Part shown: one piece after another, positions 26,739 to 34,697 of the stretch
Layout: every line of letters starts with the position of its first letter
Numbering within the stretch: the first letter of the stretch is position 1
NCBI GenBank assembly: GCA_021770345.1
Contig: JAETRD010000009.1
Location: 62,001 to 126,000, forward strand
DNA length: 64,000 nt
Reading direction: 5' to 3'
Source: Lachnospiraceae bacterium
GTDB taxonomy: Bacteria; Bacillota; Clostridia; Lachnospirales; Lachnospiraceae
Notes under the pieces: generated by a model
Seen by the model: the letters and a program-made list of their open reading frames with translations, nothing else
Database searches by the model: none
Told to the model about the DNA's origin: nothing
Made by a program: the position numbers and the translations under genes

Positions 26739-29363
26739 TTATTCCGTATTTACGGTAATCCGGCACTCCCCCGGCAGCGGGACCGCAAACAAAGGAATAT
26801 TTAAATTCCCCGCGGCATGAAAACCGCCCCTCTCCGCAGACGGCACATGTATCCGCCGTCCTCCCTGCTTCCGGTATGCAAAAAGACGCAGACTCTGAAT
26901 CCGAAAAAGCCCCGGAATCCCCTTGAGGGCATTTATCACCTGCGTCTCATTCGGAATCACGCCGATCTCCCAGCCTTTTCCGTCGTAGTTTCCGGTAAGC
27001 GGATGGAGAAATTCTCTCGTCACCCGCAGGATTTCCTCCTGCACTTCAAAAATGCGGTCGGTATCGCGTACCACGACCTCCATCCGGCAATCCATCTCCA
27101 GAAATACCGGTTCCGCCACATACAGCCGTCCCAAATCCGCCGTATTTCCGTTCATCCGGCAGGAAAGATACGCTTTCACCTGCTCGCTGACTTCCCCAAA
27201 ATACATCCTGCCACTTTCATACTCCTCCAACAGCAGCACCAGCGTCACGGAGCCCGGCTCGTACACACCTTCGCCATTGTATCCGGAACGGCACCGGACC
27301 TTTTTTACCGATCGGGACGCCTCCCTTGCAAGCGCCTCAAAATCCGACGCCGTGACCGCGCGCCCTCCGTGCCGCAGGGCGGCACACCCGCGCCGTAAGG
27401 CTTCTTCCGGCGTCTCCGCGTCGTATCCTCCGGCAATCGGAAGGGGATTTGTCACACGGTTCACATAACCGTAGGAACCTTCTATTCTTGTCACGCCTCC
27501 CGGAAGCCGATTTCCTGCGGCGCCTCCGATTTCACTCAGCTGCCTTTCATCGGCCGAAATACGCACCGCATTCTGGAAAATACCGTTAACCCGCGGCATC
27601 CGGCTGTGCTGCGCCGGGCGCCATGCCCCCTGCTCGTCTGTGATGCAAAGCCAGTAGGCCGTCTCCCCGCACACGCACCGTGCGGCAGAGTCTTCTTTAC
27701 CCATAAATGTGACGGTTCCGCTCTTTTTGAGATTCCGCGTCCCGTCAACAACGGAAAGAGGAACAAACCCGTGTTTTCCGGAATAGGAAAATCCGAGGCA
27801 GGGCAGCTCTCCCCGGCTCTCCTCCTCCATCGAAATCAGAAACCGCAGAGGCCCCTCTGACAGCGGCCGATGAAAGCCGAGGTAAAGTGACGGACGCGTT
27901 TCCTGCAGGCCGCACAGGAGCACAAACGGCGATTCTGATTCCCTCATCGAATACAGCTTCCGTTCCCGGTTATTGCAAGCGGCCGCACAGTACGGCTTCC
28001 TCCCGGCCTCTCCGTAGTCAAAACCAAACTTCACGTCACTGATCACCGGGGCGATATAAGCTCCTTTTATTTTGTAAAGATTTTTCATCCGCAGGATGCG
28101 CACCCGCAGATACCGGGTGGGCGCAGTCTGCCACTCCAAAAGCGCTGCGTCCGGCGGACAGGCGAAGGTGAGGCACACCTGCTGCCCAACCCGTTTTCCG
28201 CTGCCGTTAAACACTGTCTCCGATTCCTCCGACAGCATCAGCCTGCTCCATCCGGCTCCGTTATAGTACTCCCACACAACCTGCTCTATCGTGATGTCAT
28301 ATTCTGGGTCCGGCATGAAATCCGCGCGTTTCATCAGCATTTTCCACTGCCGCGGCTGCACAAAACTGTTGTCAAAGGGAATCCTTTCATAGTCGCGCTT
28401 AAATGTGACCGTAATCTGCGCGCCCGCCTTTCCGAGCGCCTCCGCCGACGCAAAATAGCACGCGCCGTAGGGAGCCGGATTTTCTCCGAACGGAAACATA
28501 TCCGCATTTTCCTGCTCACCGTCCTGATTCCACAGAATATCCGGCTCGATTCGCTCTCTGCGGGACGCAAGCCGTATCTCCTCCGCCGCAAACGGTTCTC
28601 TTTTCCACGGTCCGCGGCTTCTGCAGCACAGCCAGTACCCTCTCTTTTCGAAAAGTTCTTTTGCCGCCGGCTTCGGCTGCCCCTCCTTGCGCGTAAGAAT
28701 CAATGTATTTCCCTCCGCGCGTGTTGCCGCATACGCGACAAAGCCCTCTTCCGTCGCGTATAAAAACGAATAATCCGCCGCATCGATCATCTGGTTCGTC
28801 CCCGGCAGCCGAAACGTAATACGGATTTCCGCCTGCCCCGACACATCAAGCACTTCGTCCTGACAGAGATAAAAAGCATGCTCCTGCAGGTTCGGCTCCT
28901 CCGCTGCAAACGGAAGAAACGGTTTTGTGAAATCCTTTTTTGCAATGTAGTCCCGCTCTCCGTCCGCATACAGCACCTGCGTCAGTTTTGCAGGCGTCAC
29001 ATAGAGCGCCTCCCGCGTTTTATAAACGATATTTTCCGCTGCCGCATCCCCCGCATTACCCGGCTCCGGCGCGCCGGACACCGGGATTCCCTTCGGGAGA
29101 AATACCCCTCCGAACTCATCACTCGAAAGCCCGAAGGTGACATATCCTCCCGCCGCCTGTGCGGGCTGCGCCGCAAGCGCAAGCATGTCAAAAAAAGCGT
29201 ATCTGTGTTTTTCCGAAAGCTTTTTGAAGCGCTCCTCCGTACCTGAAAACAGCTCCGCATACAGCAGCGCCAGCGCCGTTCCCGCATCGGGATTCTCCGG
29301 GTCAAAGCGCCACTCCGGCGTGTAGGCCGCCGCGAGCACGGCCATCTTTTCCTGCAATTCCAT
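26739..29363 (-). CDS. Baseplate J-like wedge protein 1 (Pvc11-like)
   Basis: 874 residues. The N-terminal TPEWRFDPENPDAGTALALLYAELF matches the second J-like protein's DHDPG motif, and a late J-like core is seen at RAVTASDFEALAREASRSV, followed by repeated beta-rich domains. It is about 165 residues longer than its paralogue 2, as Pvc11 and Pvc12 also differ in size. The internal part (250-550) may carry an inserted domain. It follows the gp25-like gene after 37 bp. Confidence 0.83.
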   Translation of the reverse strand: MELQEKMAVLAAAYTPEWRFDPENPDAGTALALLYAELFSGTEERFKKLSEKHRYAFFDMLALAAQPAQAAGGYVTFGLSSDEFGGVFLPKGIPVSGAPEPGNAGDAAAENIVYKTREALYVTPAKLTQVLYADGERDYIAKKDFTKPFLPFAAEEPNLQEHAFYLCQDEVLDVSGQAEIRITFRLPGTNQMIDAADYSFLYATEEGFVAYAATRAEGNTLILTRKEGQPKPAAKELFEKRGYWLCCRSRGPWKREPFAAEEIRLASRRERIEPDILWNQDGEQENADMFPFGENPAPYGACYFASAEALGKAGAQITVTFKRDYERIPFDNSFVQPRQWKMLMKRADFMPDPEYDITIEQVVWEYYNGAGWSRLMLSEESETVFNGSGKRVGQQVCLTFACPPDAALLEWQTAPTRYLRVRILRMKNLYKIKGAYIAPVISDVKFGFDYGEAGRKPYCAAACNNRERKLYSMRESESPFVLLCGLQETRPSLYLGFHRPLSEGPLRFLISMEEESRGELPCLGFSYSGKHGFVPLSVVDGTRNLKKSGTVTFMGKEDSAARCVCGETAYWLCITDEQGAWRPAQHSRMPRVNGIFQNAVRISADERQLSEIGGAAGNRLPGGVTRIEGSYGYVNRVTNPLPIAGGYDAETPEEALRRGCAALRHGGRAVTASDFEALAREASRSVKKVRCRSGYNGEGVYEPGSVTLVLLLEEYESGRMYFGEVSEQVKAYLSCRMNGNTADLGRLYVAEPVFLEMDCRMEVVVRDTDRIFEVQEEILRVTREFLHPLTGNYDGKGWEIGVIPNETQVINALKGIPGLFRIQSLRLFAYRKQGGRRIHVPSAERGGFHAAGNLNIPLFAVPLPGECRITVNTE

Positions 29364-29399
29364 AGCAAATCATACCTCCCCGAGCTCTGGGGCGTTGTC

Positions 29400-29816
29400 T
29401 CACACGGAGCCCTCATTTATATAATAAGGAAAGACCAGATTATAGGGATTGTTTGTCGCACGCACCACATAGTCAATATGAATCTCCGCAATTCCCCGAT
29501 CGATCCGCACACAGTCCGCACGCACCCTGATGTCCGTAATCCGCGGCTCCCACCGGACGAGCGCCTGCTTTATCTCCTCCTCCATCCCGGTTCGATCCAT
29601 CATACTCATCGCGGAAAACGCATATTGTCTGATTCCACACCCAAATTCCGGCTGCATCACCCGTTCGCCTTTCCCGGTAAAAAGGATGATGCGTATCGCC
29701 TCTTTGATATCTTCCTCCTGCACGGACATCCGCATCCGGCCTGTCACCTCATCCACCCGGGGCGGAAAGGAAATCCCGCACCCGAGAAAATCTGCCGCCC
29801 GTTTTCTTTCTTCCAT
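29400..29816 (-). CDS. gp25-like baseplate protein (Pvc9-like)
   Basis: 138 residues with the gp25/GPW signature: IKEAIRIILFTGKGERVMQPEFGCGI, present as two adjacent motifs (AIRIILFTGKGERVM and PEFGCGIRQYAFS), and a C-terminal YVVRATNNPYNLVFP. gp25-like proteins lack lysozyme activity in contractile systems and instead nucleate the sheath on the baseplate. Position between spike and J-like genes is standard. Confidence 0.9.
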   Translation of the reverse strand: MEERKRAADFLGCGISFPPRVDEVTGRMRMSVQEEDIKEAIRIILFTGKGERVMQPEFGCGIRQYAFSAMSMMDRTGMEEEIKQALVRWEPRITDIRVRADCVRIDRGIAEIHIDYVVRATNNPYNLVFPYYINEGSV

Positions 29817-29837
29817 CTGTGTTCCCCTCCCCGGTAT

Positions 29838-30659
29838 TCAGTTCAGTTTGATCGTCGAGCCTTTTGCCTGAAGTATCCCGCTGCTCTCGGCCTTCAGCGA
29901 GGCCGTTCCCTTGAGTTCTAAAGACGCCTGCGCCTCGGCTTTCACGTTCTGCCCCTTAATCTCGGTGCTGCTCCCCTCGACGGAGATGTTCTGTCCCTTC
30001 AACTTTAATTTCTGGCCCGCGTTCACTTCAATATTATCCGCCGACGCGGATATCGCCCCCTTTTCTCCGTCTAAGGTCAGCAATTCTTTTCCGCCGACGG
30101 AAAACACCGCCTTTTTCTCCGCCGCAAAGGTCAGCACTCCCTCTCCGACATCAAGCGTTACGATGTTTTTCCCCTCCTTGTCACCGAGCGTAATCTTTCC
30201 ATTCTCGTCGTCGAGCAAAATCGCATGCTCCGCCTTTGTCCTGATTTCGATTTTTTCTTTTCCCTCCTCATCGCTGATTTGGATACGGTTTCCGCCTTTT
30301 GTACACAGGAGTTTGACGGGATTGTTTTCCTTTGCGGTTTCCGGCGGCAGGGTATTGGTCTGATTCCAGAGACAGCCGATCACATAGGGGCTCTGCGGCT
30401 GTCCCATATAAAACGCCACGACCACCTGCGCTCCGATTTCCGGAAGCAGATAAGCCCCGTATTCCTTTCCCGCATAGGGGGATGCCACGGGAATCCAGTC
30501 GAGCTCATTTTTTGTTTCCGCTCCGAGCAAAAGCTCTACCCGGACCATACCCGGGTGCTCGCTGTCCCAGTTTTCCCTGACTTCCCCCAAAAGCACCCCA
30601 GGTATCAGGCCGCCGCTTTCGTCTTCACCCTTTGCATACCACTCGTCAAACATGCTCAT
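29838..30659 (-). CDS. gp5/VgrG-like spike (OB-fold plus beta-helix)
   Basis: 273 residues. The N-terminal half has an OB fold typical of VgrG/gpV: PGMVRVELLLGAETKNELDW, then WIPVASPYAGKEYGAYLLPEIG and the characteristic VVVAFYMGQPQSPYVIGCLW. The C-terminal 140 residues are short beta repeats (GKITLGDKEGKN, VEGSSTEIKG, KAEAQASLEL), as expected for a trimeric beta-helical needle. The hub is a separate gene immediately upstream, so the VgrG fusion of T6SS is split here. The PAAR-like protein would bind its tip. Confidence 0.88.
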   Translation of the reverse strand: MSMFDEWYAKGEDESGGLIPGVLLGEVRENWDSEHPGMVRVELLLGAETKNELDWIPVASPYAGKEYGAYLLPEIGAQVVVAFYMGQPQSPYVIGCLWNQTNTLPPETAKENNPVKLLCTKGGNRIQISDEEGKEKIEIRTKAEHAILLDDENGKITLGDKEGKNIVTLDVGEGVLTFAAEKKAVFSVGGKELLTLDGEKGAISASADNIEVNAGQKLKLKGQNISVEGSSTEIKGQNVKAEAQASLELKGTASLKAESSGILQAKGSTIKLN

Positions 30660-30661
30660 CG

Positions 30662-31744
30662 CTAACGCTTTCCTCCCAGTGTAAAATCCGTTGTAAACCC
30701 GTCCGCCCCAAACGAATGGCTGACTTCTTTCAGATAATATTCGCCGTCTACCGCACCGTCGATGCCCTCGATTCCGACATAGCGGCCCGGTATCAGCACC
30801 GGCATGCCCATACAGCTTCCACGGCAGGAATACATGCCTTCCTTTAGCGCCTCCACCTCGTCATTCAGCCTGTCGGCCACTTCCTCCGCGTCTTTCACGT
30901 TCGTCTCCTCAATCACCCGGACGGTCGGGCGGATGCCGCATTTTCCTGCGCCCTCGCCCGCGACGTCCTGCGACTGTATCACGCTGTCCGTCTCCGGCGA
31001 ACCCCTGACGCTCCCTCTGACCTCCACATGAACGTTCACATAGGCGGCGCTGTGGGAAAACGAGATCAGATCGCTTCCCCAGGACAGACTGACAACCGCG
31101 CTGCTTCCGCTCTTTGCGAGAAGCTTTGCCCATTCTCCGTACACGATGAATTTCAGTCCCTTTGCCCGGCAGAGCTTTTTGACCAGCCAGAGATCGCTTC
31201 CGCGCTGAATCAGGGTTTCTATCACATCGTCGGCGTTGTCGCATACCGAAGGCGTCAGGTTTAATCCGGAATAATCGGCCATCATCTCGTTAAAGAGTTC
31301 CGACAGCGTCCGATTCTGCCAGACATGGCCCAGCCGCATATTGTCCGCCATCAGCCGCTTGACATCCATCGCCGTAATCTGCATTGTGGGCATCTCTGAA
31401 AACTGTGTGGAAATCTCGTAGATAAAACCGTGAAAAACATCCACATACTCGGAGCCGTAGCCCAGCTCGATTTTTACCGCCGCCCCGCAGACCAGCAGTG
31501 ATTTCACGCTCTGCCTGATGCTGTTCTCCACAGGGTTGTACAGGTTCGATACGGTAAAGCTCGCGCTCGCGGCCCCGTCGATATTCAGAGATACCTGAAC
31601 GCTCTCCAACTGTACGCCCGCTCCGGACACCAGATCCTTTCCCGCGGAACCCACGGATATTTTTGCGGCCGGCGCAAAATAATTTTTATATTTTTTTCGC
31701 AATTCATCCTTTTGAAAGCTTGCGGTCAGCAAATCCTCTGCCAT
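30662..31744 (-). CDS. Tail hub protein (gpD/gp27-like, Pvc8-like)
   Basis: 360 residues matching phage late-control gene D proteins: an early beta domain with SVQVSLNIDGAASASFTVSN and the GYGSEYVDVFHGFIYEI segment, a middle helical LSELFNEMMADYSGL, and a C-terminal PVLIPGRYVGIEGIDGAVDG with YLKEVSHSF. It forms the trimeric hub that connects the tube to the spike. It is separated by only two bases from the spike gene. Confidence 0.88.
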   Translation of the reverse strand: MAEDLLTASFQKDELRKKYKNYFAPAAKISVGSAGKDLVSGAGVQLESVQVSLNIDGAASASFTVSNLYNPVENSIRQSVKSLLVCGAAVKIELGYGSEYVDVFHGFIYEISTQFSEMPTMQITAMDVKRLMADNMRLGHVWQNRTLSELFNEMMADYSGLNLTPSVCDNADDVIETLIQRGSDLWLVKKLCRAKGLKFIVYGEWAKLLAKSGSSAVVSLSWGSDLISFSHSAAYVNVHVEVRGSVRGSPETDSVIQSQDVAGEGAGKCGIRPTVRVIEETNVKDAEEVADRLNDEVEALKEGMYSCRGSCMGMPVLIPGRYVGIEGIDGAVDGEYYLKEVSHSFGADGFTTDFTLGGKR

Positions 31745-31762
31745 ATGTCCTCCCTCACGCCG

Positions 31763-32410
31763 TCACAGCGCCGGCAGCCGGATGATCATCCCCGCCTCCA
31801 CCGTCAGCGGATCCGCAATGCCGTTTGCCGCGGCAATCTCCCGCCAGCGCTCCGCATCCCCGTATTCCTGCCACGCATAATGCCAGAGCTGTTCTTTTTC
31901 GCGCAGCAGGCGCACTTTTGTGCGGTCCGGCGATTCAAACGGGGAGAGCCGCTTGCTGTCGTCGGGATTTAACAGGGATTTCAGCGATATGTCCGCCTTT
32001 GCCCGCACCGGCGTACCGTCCGACAAAAACATCGTGTAATTTGCCCGGACGCTCGCCAGATAACCGTAAAACTGCAATTTGCCCCAGCAGAATTTTACCG
32101 TGGGCGGACAGTGCAGTTCCCCGTCAATTTTCAAAAGCTGCGCAAGCTTTTCCGTCTCTTCGGCCGCACTGCTGCCGCCCTCCGGCTTATCCGCAGTCGG
32201 CGGCTCATAGGTGTCAAAATAAAGTGTCATGTCAAGGGTCATGCTCTCCCCGGCGACAAACTGGCTGATCGGACCGTCGAGTCCCGGAATCCTCTTTTCG
32301 CTGTAGGCGGTGCTCCCGGACAGATTGTAGGATTCCGGATTGAACATCACCTTTATCTCCTGTCCACTTCGACTGCCGTTTAGAATCTTAATCACCGCTT
32401 TCTCCGTCAC
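31763..32410 (-). CDS. LysM-containing tube-baseplate adaptor (Pvc7-like)
   Basis: 215 residues. The N-terminus, AVIKILNGSRSGQEIKVMFNPESYNLS, is diagnostic of the Pvc7/Afp7 family. The C-terminal 50 residues are a LysM-like fold (LWHYAWQEYGDAERWREIAAANGI, ending in ITIRL-type MIIRLPAL). In PVC this protein links the last tube ring to the baseplate hub. It is 18 bp upstream of the hub gene. Confidence 0.88.
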   Translation of the reverse strand: MTEKAVIKILNGSRSGQEIKVMFNPESYNLSGSTAYSEKRIPGLDGPISQFVAGESMTLDMTLYFDTYEPPTADKPEGGSSAAEETEKLAQLLKIDGELHCPPTVKFCWGKLQFYGYLASVRANYTMFLSDGTPVRAKADISLKSLLNPDDSKRLSPFESPDRTKVRLLREKEQLWHYAWQEYGDAERWREIAAANGIADPLTVEAGMIIRLPAL

Positions 32411-32443
32411 CGCATGCGTTCCTCCGTCTCGTCTTATTTTTCT

Positions 32444-33103
32444 TTACAGTCCCCGGCGCAGTCTCTCCAAATGCATCTCCCGCTCCATCTGCCGCATAAC
32501 CTCCCCCGTAATCCTTTTGATATCCGTCTCCGGTATACGGGCAGCGGTCACAACCTCTTTTCGCACCTCGGTGAGAACGGTCTGTTTATCAACAGCCGTC
32601 CGGCTTTCGCCGCCGGAGCCGCCTTCCTCCTGTCTGCCGGCACCGACCTCTTCATGTCTGCCGGCGCCGGCCGTCCGCTCTCTGCGAAATGTCAGCTCCG
32701 TATGCGTCTGCCGCATCTTCATATGATACTCGATGCTCTGTGCGATCTCCTTCTGCTGCCTGCTGCGATTAAACGTATAAAATTCCGCGGACAGTATCCG
32801 AAGCAGTTCGCGTTCCGCCTTTTTCGCCAGATCCGGCCGACTTCCCCTGTTTTCAAAGACCGTTGCAATATTCCGGAATACCGCGTATTCCCTGTAATTC
32901 CGGTTCATTTTGTTCACCGAAAGAAATTGGCGGATACTGTTTTCAATCGAAACCGACACATAAACCGCGCCGCTTCTTTTCACTTCTTTTTCCTGTCTTT
33001 TGCGCGGCAGAAAAAAGACAAGACCCGCCTCTCTTCCCCGGTATCTGCGGGGCTGTGTATATTTTGCCATGATCTTCTCTGCAAACGTGTGATTCACCGT
33101 CAT
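32444..33103 (-). CDS. Uncharacterised basic eCIS-locus protein, 219 residues
   Basis: No domain recognised. It is rich in Arg, Lys and Gln. The N-terminus contains YTQPRRYRGREAGLVFFLPR, the centre has long helices, and a Gly/Glu/Arg low-complexity linker (about 145-165) precedes an amphipathic C-terminal helix (MRQMEREMHLERLRRGL). The start at 33103 has a GGAGGTG ribosome site. Its place between the second tube protein and the Pvc7-like gene is where PVC has small structural genes, so a particle role is likely but undetermined. Confidence 0.6.
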   Translation of the reverse strand: MTVNHTFAEKIMAKYTQPRRYRGREAGLVFFLPRKRQEKEVKRSGAVYVSVSIENSIRQFLSVNKMNRNYREYAVFRNIATVFENRGSRPDLAKKAERELLRILSAEFYTFNRSRQQKEIAQSIEYHMKMRQTHTELTFRRERTAGAGRHEEVGAGRQEEGGSGGESRTAVDKQTVLTEVRKEVVTAARIPETDIKRITGEVMRQMEREMHLERLRRGL

Positions 33104-33153
33104 TTATCCACACCTCCCGCTTCTCCTCCCTTCGGCTTTCCACAGACGGCGTT

Positions 33154-33612
33154 TCAGCACCGGATTCCGTCGTGCATAATCTCAAACTTCTCGATGAGGA
33201 CGGAATTTCCCATGGCGTCGAGATCTCTCGTCTCCCACCTTGTGACGATTCCGTCTTCGATCCAGAACATCTGCGGCGTCGGGAACCCTGCCGCATTCAG
33301 CACGATCACGGTGAGCCAGGTGCCAAGCCGCATACCGGGACGCAGACCGACAAGCCGGCTCTCCACGGGAATCACCCCGTGCTCTAACACCAGAGGAGAA
33401 TGTCTCTTATGCGGCGCCGTCACAATATGCGGCCCCTCGTTCCTGCCGCCCTCCGCAATCTCCTCATACTCCATGGATTCCTCAATGCCCGATATTTTTG
33501 AGAAGCGCAGACGGTTTGCCGGAAGAACGTTTCCTGTATTCGAGTTTTCTCCGGTCAGCACAAGAAACCGGAAATCCGACGCGTAAAAGCTCTGATCAGA
33601 CAATTTTCCCAT
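33154..33612 (-). CDS. Second tube protein (gp19/Pvc5-like)
   Basis: 152 residues of the phage tail-tube family: YASDFRFLVL, then FSKISGIEESMEYEEIAEGG and a late WIEDGIVTRWETRDLDAMGN. Two tube-family genes are typical of eCIS: an abundant main tube protein and a second that forms the initiating ring on the hub. This one is more diverged and lies nearer to the baseplate genes, so it is probably the initiator. Confidence 0.85.
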   Translation of the reverse strand: MGKLSDQSFYASDFRFLVLTGENSNTGNVLPANRLRFSKISGIEESMEYEEIAEGGRNEGPHIVTAPHKRHSPLVLEHGVIPVESRLVGLRPGMRLGTWLTVIVLNAAGFPTPQMFWIEDGIVTRWETRDLDAMGNSVLIEKFEIMHDGIRC

Positions 33613-33645
33613 CCCGCATCTGCTCTCCTTTCCTGTTTGTATTTC

Positions 33646-33882
33646 TCATATCTCAAATACATTTTCCGGCTCGTCATTTAAAGCCCTGTTGATTTTTGAA
33701 ATTTCCCGGCACCAGCGGACACGCTCGAGATGGCTTAACTTCATAATCTCGTCATGCCCCCAGTGCATGTAATAAGCGATAAATGCCGCTTCCTCGTATA
33801 TTTTTTCTGCCGGATATAATTCTACAGAGCGGCCTCCGTAAAATTTATGGGCACTTCGATTTCCTCCCCGCAGTGCGGACAC
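33646..33882 (-). CDS. DUF6760-like small eCIS protein (Pvc6-like)
   Basis: 78 residues with the recognisable core YPAEKIYEEAAFIAYYMHW, followed by DEIMKLSHLERVRWCREI; this occurs in small proteins next to the tube gene in many eCIS loci. The only ATG (33882) overlaps the upstream gene by 61 bp and adds about 20 unrelated residues, so the true start may be a non-ATG codon near 33830, where GGAGG lies. Function unknown; chaperone or small structural part. Confidence 0.75.
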   Translation of the reverse strand: MSALRGGNRSAHKFYGGRSVELYPAEKIYEEAAFIAYYMHWGHDEIMKLSHLERVRWCREISKINRALNDEPENVFEI

Positions 33883-34193
33883 ACCGTCTTATAGCACGGC
33901 AGTTCCATCTCGTTGATGCGCTGGTACAAATCCTGTAAATATTCGAAGTCTTTTATATAAAGATTCTCGATCACCCGGGTGTCAACGGCCGGCAGCGAGC
34001 CGAGCGCAGTGACGACACGCGCCAGCAGAATCACGGTCAGATACCCCGGATTCTGCTGGACCCGCGGGTCCTTTAGCGGCAGTATCTCATCTCCGGCATT
34101 TGAAAGCCGCATCGTCCCCTCCCTGTGCAGCATTCCGCCTCTGTCAAAATAACCCCGGGGCAGCACAAATTCGTATTCCGTCTGAAATGCCAT
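33822..34193 (-). CDS. Tail-assembly-type protein with CxxC motif
   Basis: 123 residues. It starts MAFQTEYEFVLPRGYFD and contains YLTVILLARVVTALGSL. It ends with a Cys-rich segment, CYKTVCPHCGEEIEV, whose three Cys could bind zinc. Similar small proteins sit after the main tube gene in eCIS and phage loci, where they resemble tail assembly chaperones. No other domain is visible. Confidence 0.7.
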   Translation of the reverse strand: MAFQTEYEFVLPRGYFDRGGMLHREGTMRLSNAGDEILPLKDPRVQQNPGYLTVILLARVVTALGSLPAVDTRVIENLYIKDFEYLQDLYQRINEMELPCYKTVCPHCGEEIEVPINFTEAAL

Positions 34194-34251
34194 AATTCCC
34201 TCCTTATCCTGTACCTTTTACCGGTGCGGCAGCTCCGAATGCTTCGCCGCA

Positions 34252-34677
34252 CTACGATTCTCTTGTCATCCCCTCATGCGCGATTTCCAGCGACTCCACC
34301 GCCACTTCGGATGAGGTGGCGTTAAAATCCGGCGCGGTGTACTTAATCGGCCAGGCGTTGATCACACGCCACGACGCCACGGCCGTCTTTGTCGCATCCA
34401 GCAGGGTAATCGTGATCGTCTTGCGGTTTACCTCCCCCGTCACGCCCTCGTCAAGCCAGTCGTAGAGCGCGCGGGAATCCGCAAGGCCCTTTTTCAGAGT
34501 AATATTTCCGTATTTCTTCAGCCCGGGTATTTTCATCGGCGTCTGTACCATATCGCCCTCCCGGTATTCCATCACATCAATCGACGCGTCAAAGCCCGTA
34601 ACCTCCGAGAAGCCGCCCGCCGCGATTCCGTCGATTTCAACCTCGTATCTGAATCTTCCGTATGGATATGTAGCCAT
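34252..34677 (-). CDS. Main tube protein (gp19-like, Pvc1-like)
   Basis: 141 residues, a well conserved tube subunit: YPYGRFRYEVEIDGIAAGGF, followed by SEVTGFDASIDVMEYREGD, KKGLADSRALYDWLDEGV, and a late VESLEIAHEGM. It assembles as stacked hexameric rings through which cargo is carried. Placed 20 bp after the sheath gene, the same order as in other eCIS loci. Confidence 0.92.
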   Translation of the reverse strand: MATYPYGRFRYEVEIDGIAAGGFSEVTGFDASIDVMEYREGDMVQTPMKIPGLKKYGNITLKKGLADSRALYDWLDEGVTGEVNRKTITITLLDATKTAVASWRVINAWPIKYTAPDFNATSSEVAVESLEIAHEGMTRES

Positions 34678-34697
34678 CGTTTCACGCTCCTCCTCTG

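Noticed and set aside
32414-33586. + strand open frame of 390 codons
   Set aside because: Antisense to the 219-residue protein and the second tube protein; no coding features.
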